Source: Actinomycetota bacterium
GTDB taxonomy: Bacteria; Actinomycetota; Acidimicrobiia; IMCC26256; PALSA-555
NCBI GenBank assembly: GCA_003140175.1
Contig: PLJD01000127.1
Coordinates: forward strand, 11,994-50,459
Direction of reading: 5' to 3'
DNA length: 38,466 nt
Below are positions 1 to 7,202 of this stretch, one piece after another. A model generated the notes under the pieces. The model did not search any database. It was not told the DNA's origin and saw nothing but the letters and a program-made list of their open reading frames with translations. The position numbers and the translations under genes were made by a program. How positions within the stretch are numbered: position 1 is the stretch's first letter; each line of letters starts with the position of its first letter.

Positions 1-2154
1 GCCGGCGGCGAGCGCGACGCCGAGTGCGCCGAGCGACAGGACCGCCTCGGGCGGGGGGACCGCCATGCCGGGCGCGAACCGGGCGGGGAGCAGGACCGCG
101 GCCCAGGCGGCCAGGGTCAGCGCCCAGGCCCGCACCACCCAGACCAGCCGGGGGCCGGTCGCGAGGAGGAGCGCCAGCGCGGCGGCGGCGAGCAGCCCGT
201 AGCCCGCGACGCCGGCGCCGGCGGGGCCGGTGTGGAAGCGCACGAGCTGACTCAGGGCGATCTGGGGATGGACGGAGAAGCCGAACGCGCCGGGGTCGGC
301 GAGGCCGTGCGCCGCGGTGCCCGTCCACGGGATCAGCAGCACCGCCGCACCGGCGGCGCCGATGAGCGTGGCGCCGAGGCCGCGCAGCGCGGCCGCGCCG
401 CCGCCGATGAAGAGCGCGGCGACGCACCAGGCGAGCGCGGCGAGGACGACGACGAGGGCGGCGGGCGGGAACCACGCGCTCGCCAGCGCGGTGACGATCG
501 CCAGGCCGAGCAGCTGGCGGCGTCCGGGGGAGCCGGGGGCTTCGAAGCGTCCCGCCCGCAGCATCAGCAAGACGAGGAAGGGCAACAGTGCGAAGAGCAC
601 CAGCGGGCCGAGCTGGCCGGTCGCCAGGTCGTTGCGGGCCACCGCGCTGATCCCGTAGGCGAGGCCGGCGGTGATCATGCCGCTGCGGTCGGCGCCGACG
701 TGGCGGGCGACGCGGAGCGCGCCCAGCGCGCCGACCGGGATCGCGAGCGTGACGAGCAGCGCCTGGGCGAGCCCGACGCTGCCGACGAGCACGGTCCCGA
801 GCCCCGCCATCAACGCCAACGCGGGTGGCGCGGCGGCGGTCGAGCCCAGCCCGGTGTACCGCCACGGTGACGTGAACGCGCCGGCCAATGCCCGCACGCC
901 GGGCCACATGGCAAAGGAGCCGACGGCCGGCACGCCGGAGCTGAAGAAGTCCCGCGAGCCGAGCGCGACCACGATCCCGAAGAAGATCAGGGCGAGGGAC
1001 GCGGGGTGCACGAGTGTGGTGCCAGCGGATTCGATGCTGTCGCGGACCCGGTCCTCGAGGGATTCGATCCGCTCGTCGGCGTGGTGCTGCGAGAGGAACG
1101 CGCCGACGCGGGCGCTCGCACCAACCTGCAGCTCGCGTAGGTCGCGGTCGTGGATGGCGCGCCCCGCTTGGGCTCGACGCCGGGCGCGGCGGATCCGCCC
1201 GAGGCGCAGCAGGTTCCAGCGCCACGCGCCGAGCACCGCGGCCGCTTGGCGGCGGCGCGGCGTCGGCGCGAACAGGACCGCCTCGAGGAGCGCCAGCGCC
1301 ACACCGAGCGGGATGGCCCGCACCAGTGACGGCAGCGAGTAGCAGGTGAGGACCACCCGGACGCGCCGGCGGGCGACGTCGCGTGCCGTGGGCGCGTCTC
1401 CCGGCTGGCGCTCGCTGGCGGCCTCGACGTGGGCGCCGCGCGCGTCGGGCGCCACCACGATGCGGGCTCCGGCGAGGCGGGCGCGCCAGCACAGGTCGAG
1501 GTCCTCGGAGCCGGGGAACGTGTCCGCGTCGAATCCACCGAGCTGCGCGAAGAGATCGGCGCGCACCAACAGGGCCACGCTCGAGACGTAGAACACGTCG
1601 CGCACCGCGTCGTGCTGCTCCTGGTCGAGCTCGCCGGGCTCGATCCCGGTGTGGGAGCCGCCGAGGCGGTCGATCGAGCGACCGACCTCCAAGAGCACCT
1701 CGGGGTCTTCGGCGGACACGAGCTTGGGGCCCACGATCGCCGCGTTCGATCGGTAAGCCTCCTCCACCAGGATGCGCACCGCGTCGGGGGCGAGGGCCAC
1801 GTCGTCGTGACAGGCGAGGAAGAACGTCGCGCCCTGCACGAGTTCGAAGCCCTCGTTGGCCGCGCCGCCGAACCCAGGACGACCCGACGACCCGCGATGC
1901 ACGAAGGCGTCGGGCAGGGCGGCGGCGACCCGCGGCGCCGGGTCGACCGTGGACCCCGCGTCGACGACCAGCACCGAGAGATCGGGATAGTCCTGGGCCC
2001 CCAAGCCTGCGAGCGTCGCCTCAAGGAACGGGCCCGGGTTGCGGGTCACGACCACCGCCACGACGGGCGGGGCCGCGTCGTCGGCGATCTCCGGCGGGGG
2101 CTCGTCGAACTCGGGCGGGAGGGGGAGACCGTCGAGGTCGTCGGGCAGGCTCAT
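1..2154 (-). CDS. Family 2 glycosyltransferase fused to a polytopic membrane domain (3' end outside window)
   Basis: The reading frame is open from ATG at 2154 to the window edge, at least 718 codons. Residues about 30-260 form a GT-A (family 2) domain: VVAVVVTRNPGPFLEATLAG opening, a DXD-like HDD after FFLAC, and SEDLDLCWRARLAG near its end. From about residue 280 the chain is rich in Leu, Ala and Val and shows repeated hydrophobic stretches typical of a multi-pass membrane protein, so the sugar transfer probably takes place at the cytoplasmic membrane. It lies beside F420 and wall-polysaccharide genes, which suggests a cell-envelope role (inference). A TATCCT hexamer at 2171-2166 lies 11 nt before the ATG. 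Donor and acceptor cannot be read from sequence. The N-terminal domain is well supported; the full architecture is unknown because the gene is cut. Confidence 0.85.
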   Translation of the reverse strand, partial: MSLPDDLDGLPLPPEFDEPPPEIADDAAPPVVAVVVTRNPGPFLEATLAGLGAQDYPDLSVLVVDAGSTVDPAPRVAAALPDAFVHRGSSGRPGFGGAANEGFELVQGATFFLACHDDVALAPDAVRILVEEAYRSNAAIVGPKLVSAEDPEVLLEVGRSIDRLGGSHTGIEPGELDQEQHDAVRDVFYVSSVALLVRADLFAQLGGFDADTFPGSEDLDLCWRARLAGARIVVAPDARGAHVEAASERQPGDAPTARDVARRRVRVVLTCYSLPSLVRAIPLGVALALLEAVLFAPTPRRRQAAAVLGAWRWNLLRLGRIRRARRRAQAGRAIHDRDLRELQVGASARVGAFLSQHHADERIESLEDRVRDSIESAGTTLVHPASLALIFFGIVVALGSRDFFSSGVPAVGSFAMWPGVRALAGAFTSPWRYTGLGSTAAAPPALALMAGLGTVLVGSVGLAQALLVTLAIPVGALGALRVARHVGADRSGMITAGLAYGISAVARNDLATGQLGPLVLFALLPFLVLLMLRAGRFEAPGSPGRRQLLGLAIVTALASAWFPPAALVVVLAALAWCVAALFIGGGAAALRGLGATLIGAAGAAVLLIPWTGTAAHGLADPGAFGFSVHPQIALSQLVRFHTGPAGAGVAGYGLLAAAALALLLATGPRLVWVVRAWALTLAAWAAVLLPARFAPGMAVPPPEAVLSLGALGVALAAG

Positions 2155-2175
2155 CGGGTGGCCTGAGGATAGGGG

Positions 2176-2191
2176 GCCCGGGATCCCGGGC
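2176..2191. promoter_or_regulatory. 16-bp perfect palindrome in a divergent promoter region
   Basis: GCCCGGGATCCCGGGC reads the same on both strands. It sits in the 119-bp gap between the leftward glycosyltransferase and the rightward small-protein gene, just upstream of the leftward -10-like TATCCT and about 20 bp upstream of the rightward -35. The position suits a repressor or activator site, but high GC makes such palindromes less rare. No regulator is known. Confidence 0.3.
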
Positions 2192-2209
2192 GGGGTACGA
2201 CCCGTCTGC

Positions 2210-2238
2210 TTGCAAAAGTTAGCACCTTGGCGTATCTT
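2210..2238 (+). promoter_or_regulatory. Sigma70-type promoter of the small helical protein gene
   Basis: TTGCAA (2210-2215), a 17-nt spacer and TATCTT (2233-2238) match vegetative sigma-factor spacing. Transcription from about 2245 would give a leader of roughly 30 nt with AGGAG at 2263-2267, 6 nt before the ATG. Two copies of CTTGGC, 10 nt apart (2226-2231 and 2236-2241), overlap the -10 region and could be a one-helical-turn direct-repeat operator. Confidence 0.55.
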
Positions 2239-2273
2239 GGCTAGCAACGCCGCATCGACCCCAGGAGCAAGCC

Positions 2274-2684
2274 ATGACCAGCGACACCATCCGTGACGTC
2301 CGCCAACGCGCTGAAGAGGCCGCTTATACCGCGGTGGGCGTCGGGGTGCTCGGCTTCCAGCAGGCCCAGGTCCGCCGCCGCGCCGCCCAGGGACGCCTCG
2401 CCGAGGCGGCTCGGGACGCCCGCGAGCAGGCCACCAGCCTGACCGGCGACGCCCGCGCCCTCGTCGAATCCGTCGGCGCCGAGGTCAAGGGTCGGGTCGA
2501 GCCCGTCGTCACCCAGCTCGGCGAGCGCGTCGACCCCTTCGTCGCCGACCTGCGGGCCCGCCTCGAGCCGGCCCTCGGGAGCATCCCCACCACCGTTCGC
2601 CGTGTGATGGGGGCCTCCACTCCCGCGCCGACCGCGCCGACCGCGCCGACCGACTCCGAGGGCTCGTCGCCCACCGGCACCTGA
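2274..2684 (+). CDS. Small Ala/Arg-rich amphipathic helical protein, unknown function
   Basis: A 136-residue protein that I do not recognise with certainty. It is rich in Ala, Arg, Glu and Val and has long predicted amphipathic helices from about residue 5 to 105, then a low-complexity tail with PTAPTAPT repeats. There is no signal peptide or clear membrane segment. The pattern recalls HBHA-like or apolipoprotein-like surface-associated helical proteins of actinobacteria, but that is only a resemblance. It is monocistronic, with its own good promoter and Shine-Dalgarno sequence (unlike the leaderless genes around it) and a strong hairpin downstream, which suggests substantial expression. Confidence 0.7.
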   Translation: MTSDTIRDVRQRAEEAAYTAVGVGVLGFQQAQVRRRAAQGRLAEAARDAREQATSLTGDARALVESVGAEVKGRVEPVVTQLGERVDPFVADLRARLEPALGSIPTTVRRVMGASTPAPTAPTAPTDSEGSSPTGT

Positions 2685-2702
2685 GCCTGGCCCTCCCCCA
2701 CC

Positions 2703-2732
2703 CGTACCCCCCGGCATCAGCCGGGGGGTACG
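2703..2732 (+). terminator. Perfect 13-bp stem hairpin after the small helical protein gene
   Basis: Positions 2703-2715 pair perfectly with 2720-2732 around a 4-nt ATCA loop. The stem is very GC-rich and begins 19 nt after the stop codon. There is no U-tract, as is usual for actinobacterial intrinsic terminators. It ends only 17 nt before the cofD start, so it may also insulate the F420 operon. Confidence 0.65.
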
Positions 2733-2749
2733 TCGCGTAACGTCGGGCC

Positions 2750-3688
2750 GTGCTCGCCGCGCTAGCCGGAGGGGTGGGAGCGGCCCGCTTCCTGTGTGGA
2801 CTCGTGGACGTCGTCGAGCCCGAGACCATCACCGCGATCGTCAACACGGGCGACGACGACGAGTTCCACGGGCTGTGGGTGTCGCCCGACCTCGACAGCG
2901 TCACCTACGCGCTCGCCGGCGCCAACAACCTCGACACCGGCTGGGGTCTGGCCGGCGAGACCTTCCACGCCATGGACGCGCTGGACCGCTACGGAGTCCC
3001 GACCTGGTTTCGCCTCGGCGACCGCGACCTCGCGACCCATCTCTACCGGACCGAGCGGCGCCGTCACGGCGCGTCACTCAGTGATGTGACGACCGAGCTC
3101 GCCGCCGCGTGGGACCTCGGTGTCCGGGTCGTGCCGATGAGTGATGACCGGGTCGCGACCCGCATCACGGTCCGGCGCCCCGACGGCTCCTCTGACGAGC
3201 TCGCCCTGCAGGAATGGTTCGTGCGCGAACGGGCCGAGTCCCCCGTCCTCGGGGTGCGCTTCGCGGGCGCCGAGGACGCCCGGCCGGCGCCGGGGGTGCT
3301 GGAGGCGCTGGCCAGCGCCGAGACGATCCTGATCTGTCCGAGCAACCCCGTCATCTCGATCGGGCCGGTGCTCGCCGTCCCCGGAGTGCGGGCCGCGCTC
3401 GCGGCGCGTCGCGACCGGGTGGTGGCGGTGACACCCATCATCGGCGGTCGGCCGGTCAAGGGACCCGCCGACCGTCTCATGGGCCCCCTCGGCATGGAGG
3501 TCAGCTGCGTCGGCGTGGCCGAGGCCTACCGCGACGTGTGCGGGACGCTCGTGATCGACACCGCCGACGCGCCCGACGCCCCCCGCGTCGAGGCGCTCGG
3601 CGTGCGCGCCGTCGTCACCGACACCGTGATGCTCGACGCCCGCATCGCGGCCGCGCTCGCTCGCCAGACCCTCGCCGCGGTGGCGTGA
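2750..3688 (+). CDS. cofD: 2-phospho-L-lactate / phosphoenolpyruvate transferase of F420 synthesis (CofD/FbiA)
   Basis: The 312-residue protein matches CofD/FbiA along its length. The N-terminus LAALAGGVGAARFLCGL is the family's opening GGVG nucleotide-binding loop, followed by IVNTGDDDEFHGLWVSPDLD, ICPSNPVISIGPVL and VTPIIGGRPVKGPADRLM. It joins 7,8-didemethyl-8-hydroxy-5-deazariboflavin (Fo) to a GDP-activated three-carbon acid; in actinobacteria the activated acid is phosphoenolpyruvyl-GDP, giving dehydro-F420-0. The start is GTG at 2750, 6 nt after TAACGT (2738-2743), consistent with leaderless transcription. It shares a 4-nt GTGA overlap with cofE, so the two are translationally coupled. 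The CofC/FbiD guanylyltransferase and Fo synthase are not in the window. Confidence 0.95.
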   Translation: MLAALAGGVGAARFLCGLVDVVEPETITAIVNTGDDDEFHGLWVSPDLDSVTYALAGANNLDTGWGLAGETFHAMDALDRYGVPTWFRLGDRDLATHLYRTERRRHGASLSDVTTELAAAWDLGVRVVPMSDDRVATRITVRRPDGSSDELALQEWFVRERAESPVLGVRFAGAEDARPAPGVLEALASAETILICPSNPVISIGPVLAVPGVRAALAARRDRVVAVTPIIGGRPVKGPADRLMGPLGMEVSCVGVAEAYRDVCGTLVIDTADAPDAPRVEALGVRAVVTDTVMLDARIAAALARQTLAAVA

Positions 3689-4392
3689 CCCTGACCATCA
3701 TCCCCATCGAGGGGATCGGCGAGGTTCGGCCCGGCGACGAGCTGGCGGTGCTCTTCGCCGACGCCGCCGCGGCGCAGGGCACCCCCTTCGCCGACGACGA
3801 CTGCCTCGTCGTGACCCAAAAGGTGGTGTCGAAGGTCGAAGGCCGCCTGGTCGCGCTCGACGCCGAGGACCGCGACGCGCGCCGAGCGCTCGTCGACGCG
3901 GAGTCAGTCCGGGTGCTGCGCCGCCGCGGTGACCTCATCATCAGCGAGACCCGCCACGGCTTCGTGTGCGCGAACGCGGGCGTCGACCTCTCCAACGTCG
4001 AGGCGGGTTGGGCCGCCCTCCTCCCGATCGACGCCGACCGCTCCGCCCGCCACGTGCGCGACGCGCTCGCCGCGCGGGCGGGCGTCGACGTGGCGGTCAT
4101 CGTGTCGGACACGTTCGGGCGCGCCTGGCGGCTCGGTCTCACCGACGTCGCGATCGGCGTGGCCGGACTCGCCGCGGTCGTCGACCTGCGCGGCGAACGA
4201 GACGGTCTGGGCCACGAGCTGATGGTGACCGAAGTCGCGCTCGCCGACGAAGTGGCGGGCGCGGCCGAGCTCGTGATGGGCAAGGATCGCCGCGTTCCGG
4301 CCGCCCTCGTGCGGGGCCTCGACCCCCGCTGGCGGCGCGAGGCCTCCGTCCGAGAGCTCGTCCGAGCCCCCGGCGAGGACCTGTTCCGCTGA
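3685..4392 (+). CDS. cofE: Coenzyme F420-0:L-glutamate ligase (CofE; N-terminal half of FbiB as a separate gene)
   Basis: The 235-residue protein starts at GTG 3685 within the cofD stop. CofE signatures are present: IIPIEGIGEVRPGDELA near the N-terminus, DCLVVTQKVVSKVEGR, and VIVSDTFGRAWRLGLTDVAIGVAG in the C-terminal half. CofE adds glutamate residues to F420-0 using GTP, building the polyglutamate tail. In mycobacteria the same domain is the N-terminal half of the two-domain FbiB. Here it stops after its natural domain end (APGEDLFR), and the second domain follows as its own ORF in another frame, with a TGATG junction. The start is fixed by the overlap; an in-frame upstream extension through cofD is not plausible. 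Confidence 0.93.
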   Translation: MTLTIIPIEGIGEVRPGDELAVLFADAAAAQGTPFADDDCLVVTQKVVSKVEGRLVALDAEDRDARRALVDAESVRVLRRRGDLIISETRHGFVCANAGVDLSNVEAGWAALLPIDADRSARHVRDALAARAGVDVAVIVSDTFGRAWRLGLTDVAIGVAGLAAVVDLRGERDGLGHELMVTEVALADEVAGAAELVMGKDRRVPAALVRGLDPRWRREASVRELVRAPGEDLFR

Positions 4393-5000
4393 TGGCCGCC
4401 GTCCCGGGCCTGCTCGCCGACCGTCGCTCGATCCGGGCCTTCCGCTCCGACCCGGTCCCACCCGACGCCCTCGACGACCTCGTCGCCGCCGCCTGCCTGG
4501 CCCCCGCCCCCCACCACTCGCGGCCCTGGCGCTGGGTCGTGCTCCACACCCCCGAGGCGAAGGCCGCGCTCGCCGCGGGCATGGGGGCCCGCTGGGGGGT
4601 CGACCTGCGCGGCGACGGGGTCAGCCCGGCCCGCGTCGACGAGCTCGTGGCGGCGTCACGCCGACGACTCGAGGCCGCACCCGCGCTCCTGCTCGGCTGC
4701 CTCACCGACGACGGCCTGGATCGGTACCCCGACGAGGGCCGCCAGCGCGCCGAGTGGGGCATGGCGCTGCTCGCCCTCGGCGCGGCGGTCGAGAACCTGA
4801 TGCTCGCCGCCACCGCCGGCGGGTTGGCGTCGTGCTGGGTCGCGGCGCCGATCTTCTGCCCCGAGGAGGCCGGCGCGGCCTTGGATCTCGACCCGTCGTG
4901 GCTCCCGCATGCGCTCGTGCTGGTCGGGTACCCCGAGCCCAGCTACGAGCCGCGGCTCCGCCCGCCCCTCGACCTCGACCGGCTGCGGGTCCGGCGCTGA
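4392..5000 (+). CDS. Nitroreductase-family FMN protein, probable dehydro-F420 reductase (FbiB C-terminal domain equivalent)
   Basis: The 202-residue nitroreductase fold opens with LLADRRSIRAFRSDPVPPD and carries the FMN-binding PHHSRPWRWVVLHT segment, QRAEWGMALLALGAAVENLMLAA, and a C-terminal ALVLVGYPEP. Its position directly after cofE (1-nt TGATG overlap) equates it with the C-terminal FMN domain of mycobacterial FbiB, which reduces dehydro-F420-0 to F420-0. That function is inferred from context and fold; a generic nitroreductase remains possible. It is the last gene of the cofDE operon and converges on the GalE-like gene with a single base between the stop codons. Confidence 0.85.
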   Translation: MAAVPGLLADRRSIRAFRSDPVPPDALDDLVAAACLAPAPHHSRPWRWVVLHTPEAKAALAAGMGARWGVDLRGDGVSPARVDELVAASRRRLEAAPALLLGCLTDDGLDRYPDEGRQRAEWGMALLALGAAVENLMLAATAGGLASCWVAAPIFCPEEAGAALDLDPSWLPHALVLVGYPEPSYEPRLRPPLDLDRLRVRR

Positions 5001-5012
5001 GTCAGCTCGGAC
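4989..5012. terminator. Dyad spanning the convergent stop codons of the nitroreductase and GalE-like genes
   Basis: GTCCG at 4989-4993 pairs with CGGAC at 5008-5012, and inside it CTGA-G-TCAG (4997-5005) holds both TGA stops. It is an interrupted GC-rich hairpin without a U-tract, placed where a bidirectional terminator is needed. Support is positional only. Confidence 0.3.
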
Positions 5013-5952
5013 GGCCGTAGGCCCGGAACCATTCCAGGGTGCGCTGCGCGCCGTCCTCGAGCGCAGTCCAGGGCTTCCACCCCAGGTGAATCGCGGCCCG
5101 GCCCGGGTCGAGCGCCGAGCGACGCAGCTCCCCCGCCCGTGGAGGCGCGTAGCGGGCCGGCTCCTCAAACCCCAGGGACCGGGCCATGAGGTCATAGAGA
5201 TGCTGCACGCTCGTCTCGGTCCCGGTCCCGACGTTCACCGTCAGCCCGCCCGCCTTCTCCGCCGCGCGGGTGAACGCGTCGGCGACGTCGTCGACGAACA
5301 CGAAGTCGCGCGTCTGCTCCCCGTCGCCGAAGATGGTCGGCCGCTCCCCCTCCAGGAGCTTCGCGGCGAAGATCGCAACGACGCCCGCCTCGCCGTGCGC
5401 ATCCTGGCGCGGCCCGTACACGTTGGCGAGGGCGAGGATCGTGTACTCCAGGCCGTGCACCTCGCGGTAGTAGTGCAGGTAGTCGCCGACCGCCTTCTTC
5501 GAGACGCCGTAGGGCGAGATCGGGTGCTGCGGATGTCCTTCGCGAGTCGGGATCGATTCCGGTGTGCCGTAGAGCGTCCCGCCAGACCCGGCGAACACGA
5601 CCTTGTGTGTCCCCGCCCCGAGCGCTCCCTGCAGCACGTTCAACGAGCCGAGGATGTTCACCTCGGCGTCGAAGGAGGGGTCCGCCACCGACTCGATCAC
5701 GCTCTTTTGCGCCGCGAGGTGGAACACGACCTCGGGTTTGCGGTGGGCCATCAGCTCCGCCACGCCGGTCGAGCGGACGTCGAGACGCTGGAAGGTGCAC
5801 TTGCGGGCCCGCTGCGCGCGCGCGTCGGCGAGGTTGGCGAGCGAACCGGTCGAGAGATCGTCGACGACGTCGACGTCGCAGCCCTCGGCCAGCAGCCGGT
5901 CGACGAGGGTGGAGCCGATGAAGCCGGCTCCACCAGTGACGAGCACTCTCAT
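5002..5952 (-). CDS. NAD-dependent nucleotide-sugar epimerase (UDP-glucose 4-epimerase-like)
   Basis: The 316-residue extended SDR starts MRVLVTGGAGFIGSTLVDRL (NAD-binding GGxGFIGS). It has HLAAQKSVIESVADP, the active-site SGGTLYG, a YGVSKKAVGDY catalytic Tyr/Lys pair, LALANVYGPRQ and FVFVDDVADAFTRAAE. Such enzymes interconvert UDP-glucose and UDP-galactose or the N-acetyl forms. It is the last gene of the seven-gene surface polysaccharide operon and overlaps the preceding nucleotidyltransferase by 4 nt (ATGA), so it probably supplies a sugar donor to that pathway. Substrate preference (Gal, GalNAc or another 4-epimer) cannot be told by eye. Confidence 0.85.
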   Translation of the reverse strand: MRVLVTGGAGFIGSTLVDRLLAEGCDVDVVDDLSTGSLANLADARAQRARKCTFQRLDVRSTGVAELMAHRKPEVVFHLAAQKSVIESVADPSFDAEVNILGSLNVLQGALGAGTHKVVFAGSGGTLYGTPESIPTREGHPQHPISPYGVSKKAVGDYLHYYREVHGLEYTILALANVYGPRQDAHGEAGVVAIFAAKLLEGERPTIFGDGEQTRDFVFVDDVADAFTRAAEKAGGLTVNVGTGTETSVQHLYDLMARSLGFEEPARYAPPRAGELRRSALDPGRAAIHLGWKPWTALEDGAQRTLEWFRAYGRPS

Positions 5953-7064
5953 GGCGACGTGGCCGGCGCAGCGGTGGCGGGACGGCGGGCCCGGACCAGG
6001 CAGCCCCCGAGTTCGACGACTGCGTTGGCGCCGACGATCGAGCGGTCCACCACCTCCGCGTCGGCGCCGATGACGGCCCCGGTGCCGATGATCGAGTCGC
6101 GCACCCGGGCGCCGGCCGCGACGGTGACGTCGTCGTGCAGCACGCTCTGGGCGACGACCGCGCCCGGGGCGACTCGGACCGCTGCGCCGAGCACGGAGCC
6201 CGACACGCGGGCGTCGCCCTCGATGCGGCAGTCGGGTCCGACCAGGACCGGGGCGCCGAGCCCCTCGGGGGTCGCATCACCTTGGATCCAGATCCCGGGG
6301 GCCGCCTCGTGGGCTCCGGGGACCGGGCAGGGCCCGAGGCGCCCGGCGAGCAGGTCGGCGTGGACCTGGAGGTACTGGTCCGGCGTCCCGATGTCGATCC
6401 AGTACGCGTCGCTCGGCATCGCGAACAGCCGGCCCCGCTGCTCGAGGAGGCGCGGGAACGTCTCCCGCTCGATTGAGACGCACAGGCCGGCCGGGATCCG
6501 CTCGAGGATCGACGGCTCCAGCACGTAGGTCCCGGCGTTGATCCAGTCCGTCGGCGCGGCGCCGCGCGGCGGCTTCTCGACGAACGCCTTGACCTCGCCG
6601 TCGGCGAAGGTCGGGACGACGCCGAACGCCGACGGGTCGTCGACCCGAGCGAGATGAATGGTGGCCTCCGCCTGGCGGCCGTCGTGGAAGCTCACCAGCG
6701 CGCCGAGGTCCAGCCCGGTGAGCACGTCGCCGTTGCACACCACGATTCGTTCGCCGACGCCGAGATGCTCGGCCGCGAACCGGACCGCACCCGCGGTGCC
6801 GAGCGGGACCGGCTCGACGGCGTACACGAGGCGCACCTCGCGGTTCGCGCCGTCAACGAAGCGGCCCTCGGGAAACCGGGCCCGGAACGCGTCGGGGAGA
6901 TACCCGAGCGACAACGCGACCTCGTCCACCCCGTGCGCGGCGAGCCACGACAACTGGCGCTCCAGGAACACCTGGTTGGCCACGGGGAGCAGCGGCTTGG
7001 GCGTCGTGAACGTCAAGGGCCGCAGACGAGTCCCCTCGCCGCCGACTAAGACGACCGCTTTCAT
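5949..7064 (-). CDS. Sugar-1-phosphate nucleotidyltransferase (ManB/mannose-1-P guanylyltransferase-like)
   Basis: The 371-residue protein starts KAVVLVGGEGTRLRPLTF, the pyrophosphorylase signature, with TPKPLLPVANQVFLE, VCNGDVLTGLDL and FVEKPP typical of GDP-mannose or dTDP-glucose pyrophosphorylases. Residues about 240-355 form a left-handed beta-helix-like hexapeptide region (VLVGPDCRIEGDARVSGSVL and repeats). The start is ATG at 7064; GTG at 7067 is directly in front. It follows WbbL after 138 bp and overlaps the epimerase by 4 nt. The order wbbL-manB is the same as Rv3265c-Rv3264c in M. tuberculosis. The exact nucleotide (GDP, UDP or dTDP) is unresolved. Confidence 0.88.
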   Translation of the reverse strand: MKAVVLVGGEGTRLRPLTFTTPKPLLPVANQVFLERQLSWLAAHGVDEVALSLGYLPDAFRARFPEGRFVDGANREVRLVYAVEPVPLGTAGAVRFAAEHLGVGERIVVCNGDVLTGLDLGALVSFHDGRQAEATIHLARVDDPSAFGVVPTFADGEVKAFVEKPPRGAAPTDWINAGTYVLEPSILERIPAGLCVSIERETFPRLLEQRGRLFAMPSDAYWIDIGTPDQYLQVHADLLAGRLGPCPVPGAHEAAPGIWIQGDATPEGLGAPVLVGPDCRIEGDARVSGSVLGAAVRVAPGAVVAQSVLHDDVTVAAGARVRDSIIGTGAVIGADAEVVDRSIVGANAVVELGGCLVRARRPATAAPATSP

Positions 7065-7180
7065 CACCCGCGGCCGACGTCGAGGGGCCGCCGCAGCGCC
7101 ACGGGCGAGCGCCGCCGACGCGCACGGAGTTGGCGCACCGACAGCGGAGCGCGTGCGGAGCGTCGGCGCGACGGTGCCAT
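7064..7180 (-). CDS. Possible 38-residue Arg-rich small ORF coupled to the nucleotidyltransferase
   Basis: ATG at 7180 opens 38 codons starting MAPSRRRSARAPLS and containing 13 Arg. The stop overlaps the next ATG as TGATG (7066-7062). A TAACCT hexamer at 7197-7192 lies 11 nt before the ATG, like other starts in the window. It fills most of the only sizeable gap (138 bp) in the operon. Short Arg-rich frames are common by chance at this GC, so it may be only a coupling leader or not translated. Confidence 0.3.
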   Translation of the reverse strand: MAPSRRRSARAPLSVRQLRARRRRSPVALRRPLDVGRG

Positions 7181-7202
7181 GGCAGAACTAGAGGTTACCC
7201 GG

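Noticed and set aside
232-2166. Plus-strand open frames (for example 232-870 and 1429-2166)
   Set aside because: They are antisense to the partial glycosyltransferase/membrane gene; the polar composition mirrors its hydrophobic segments.
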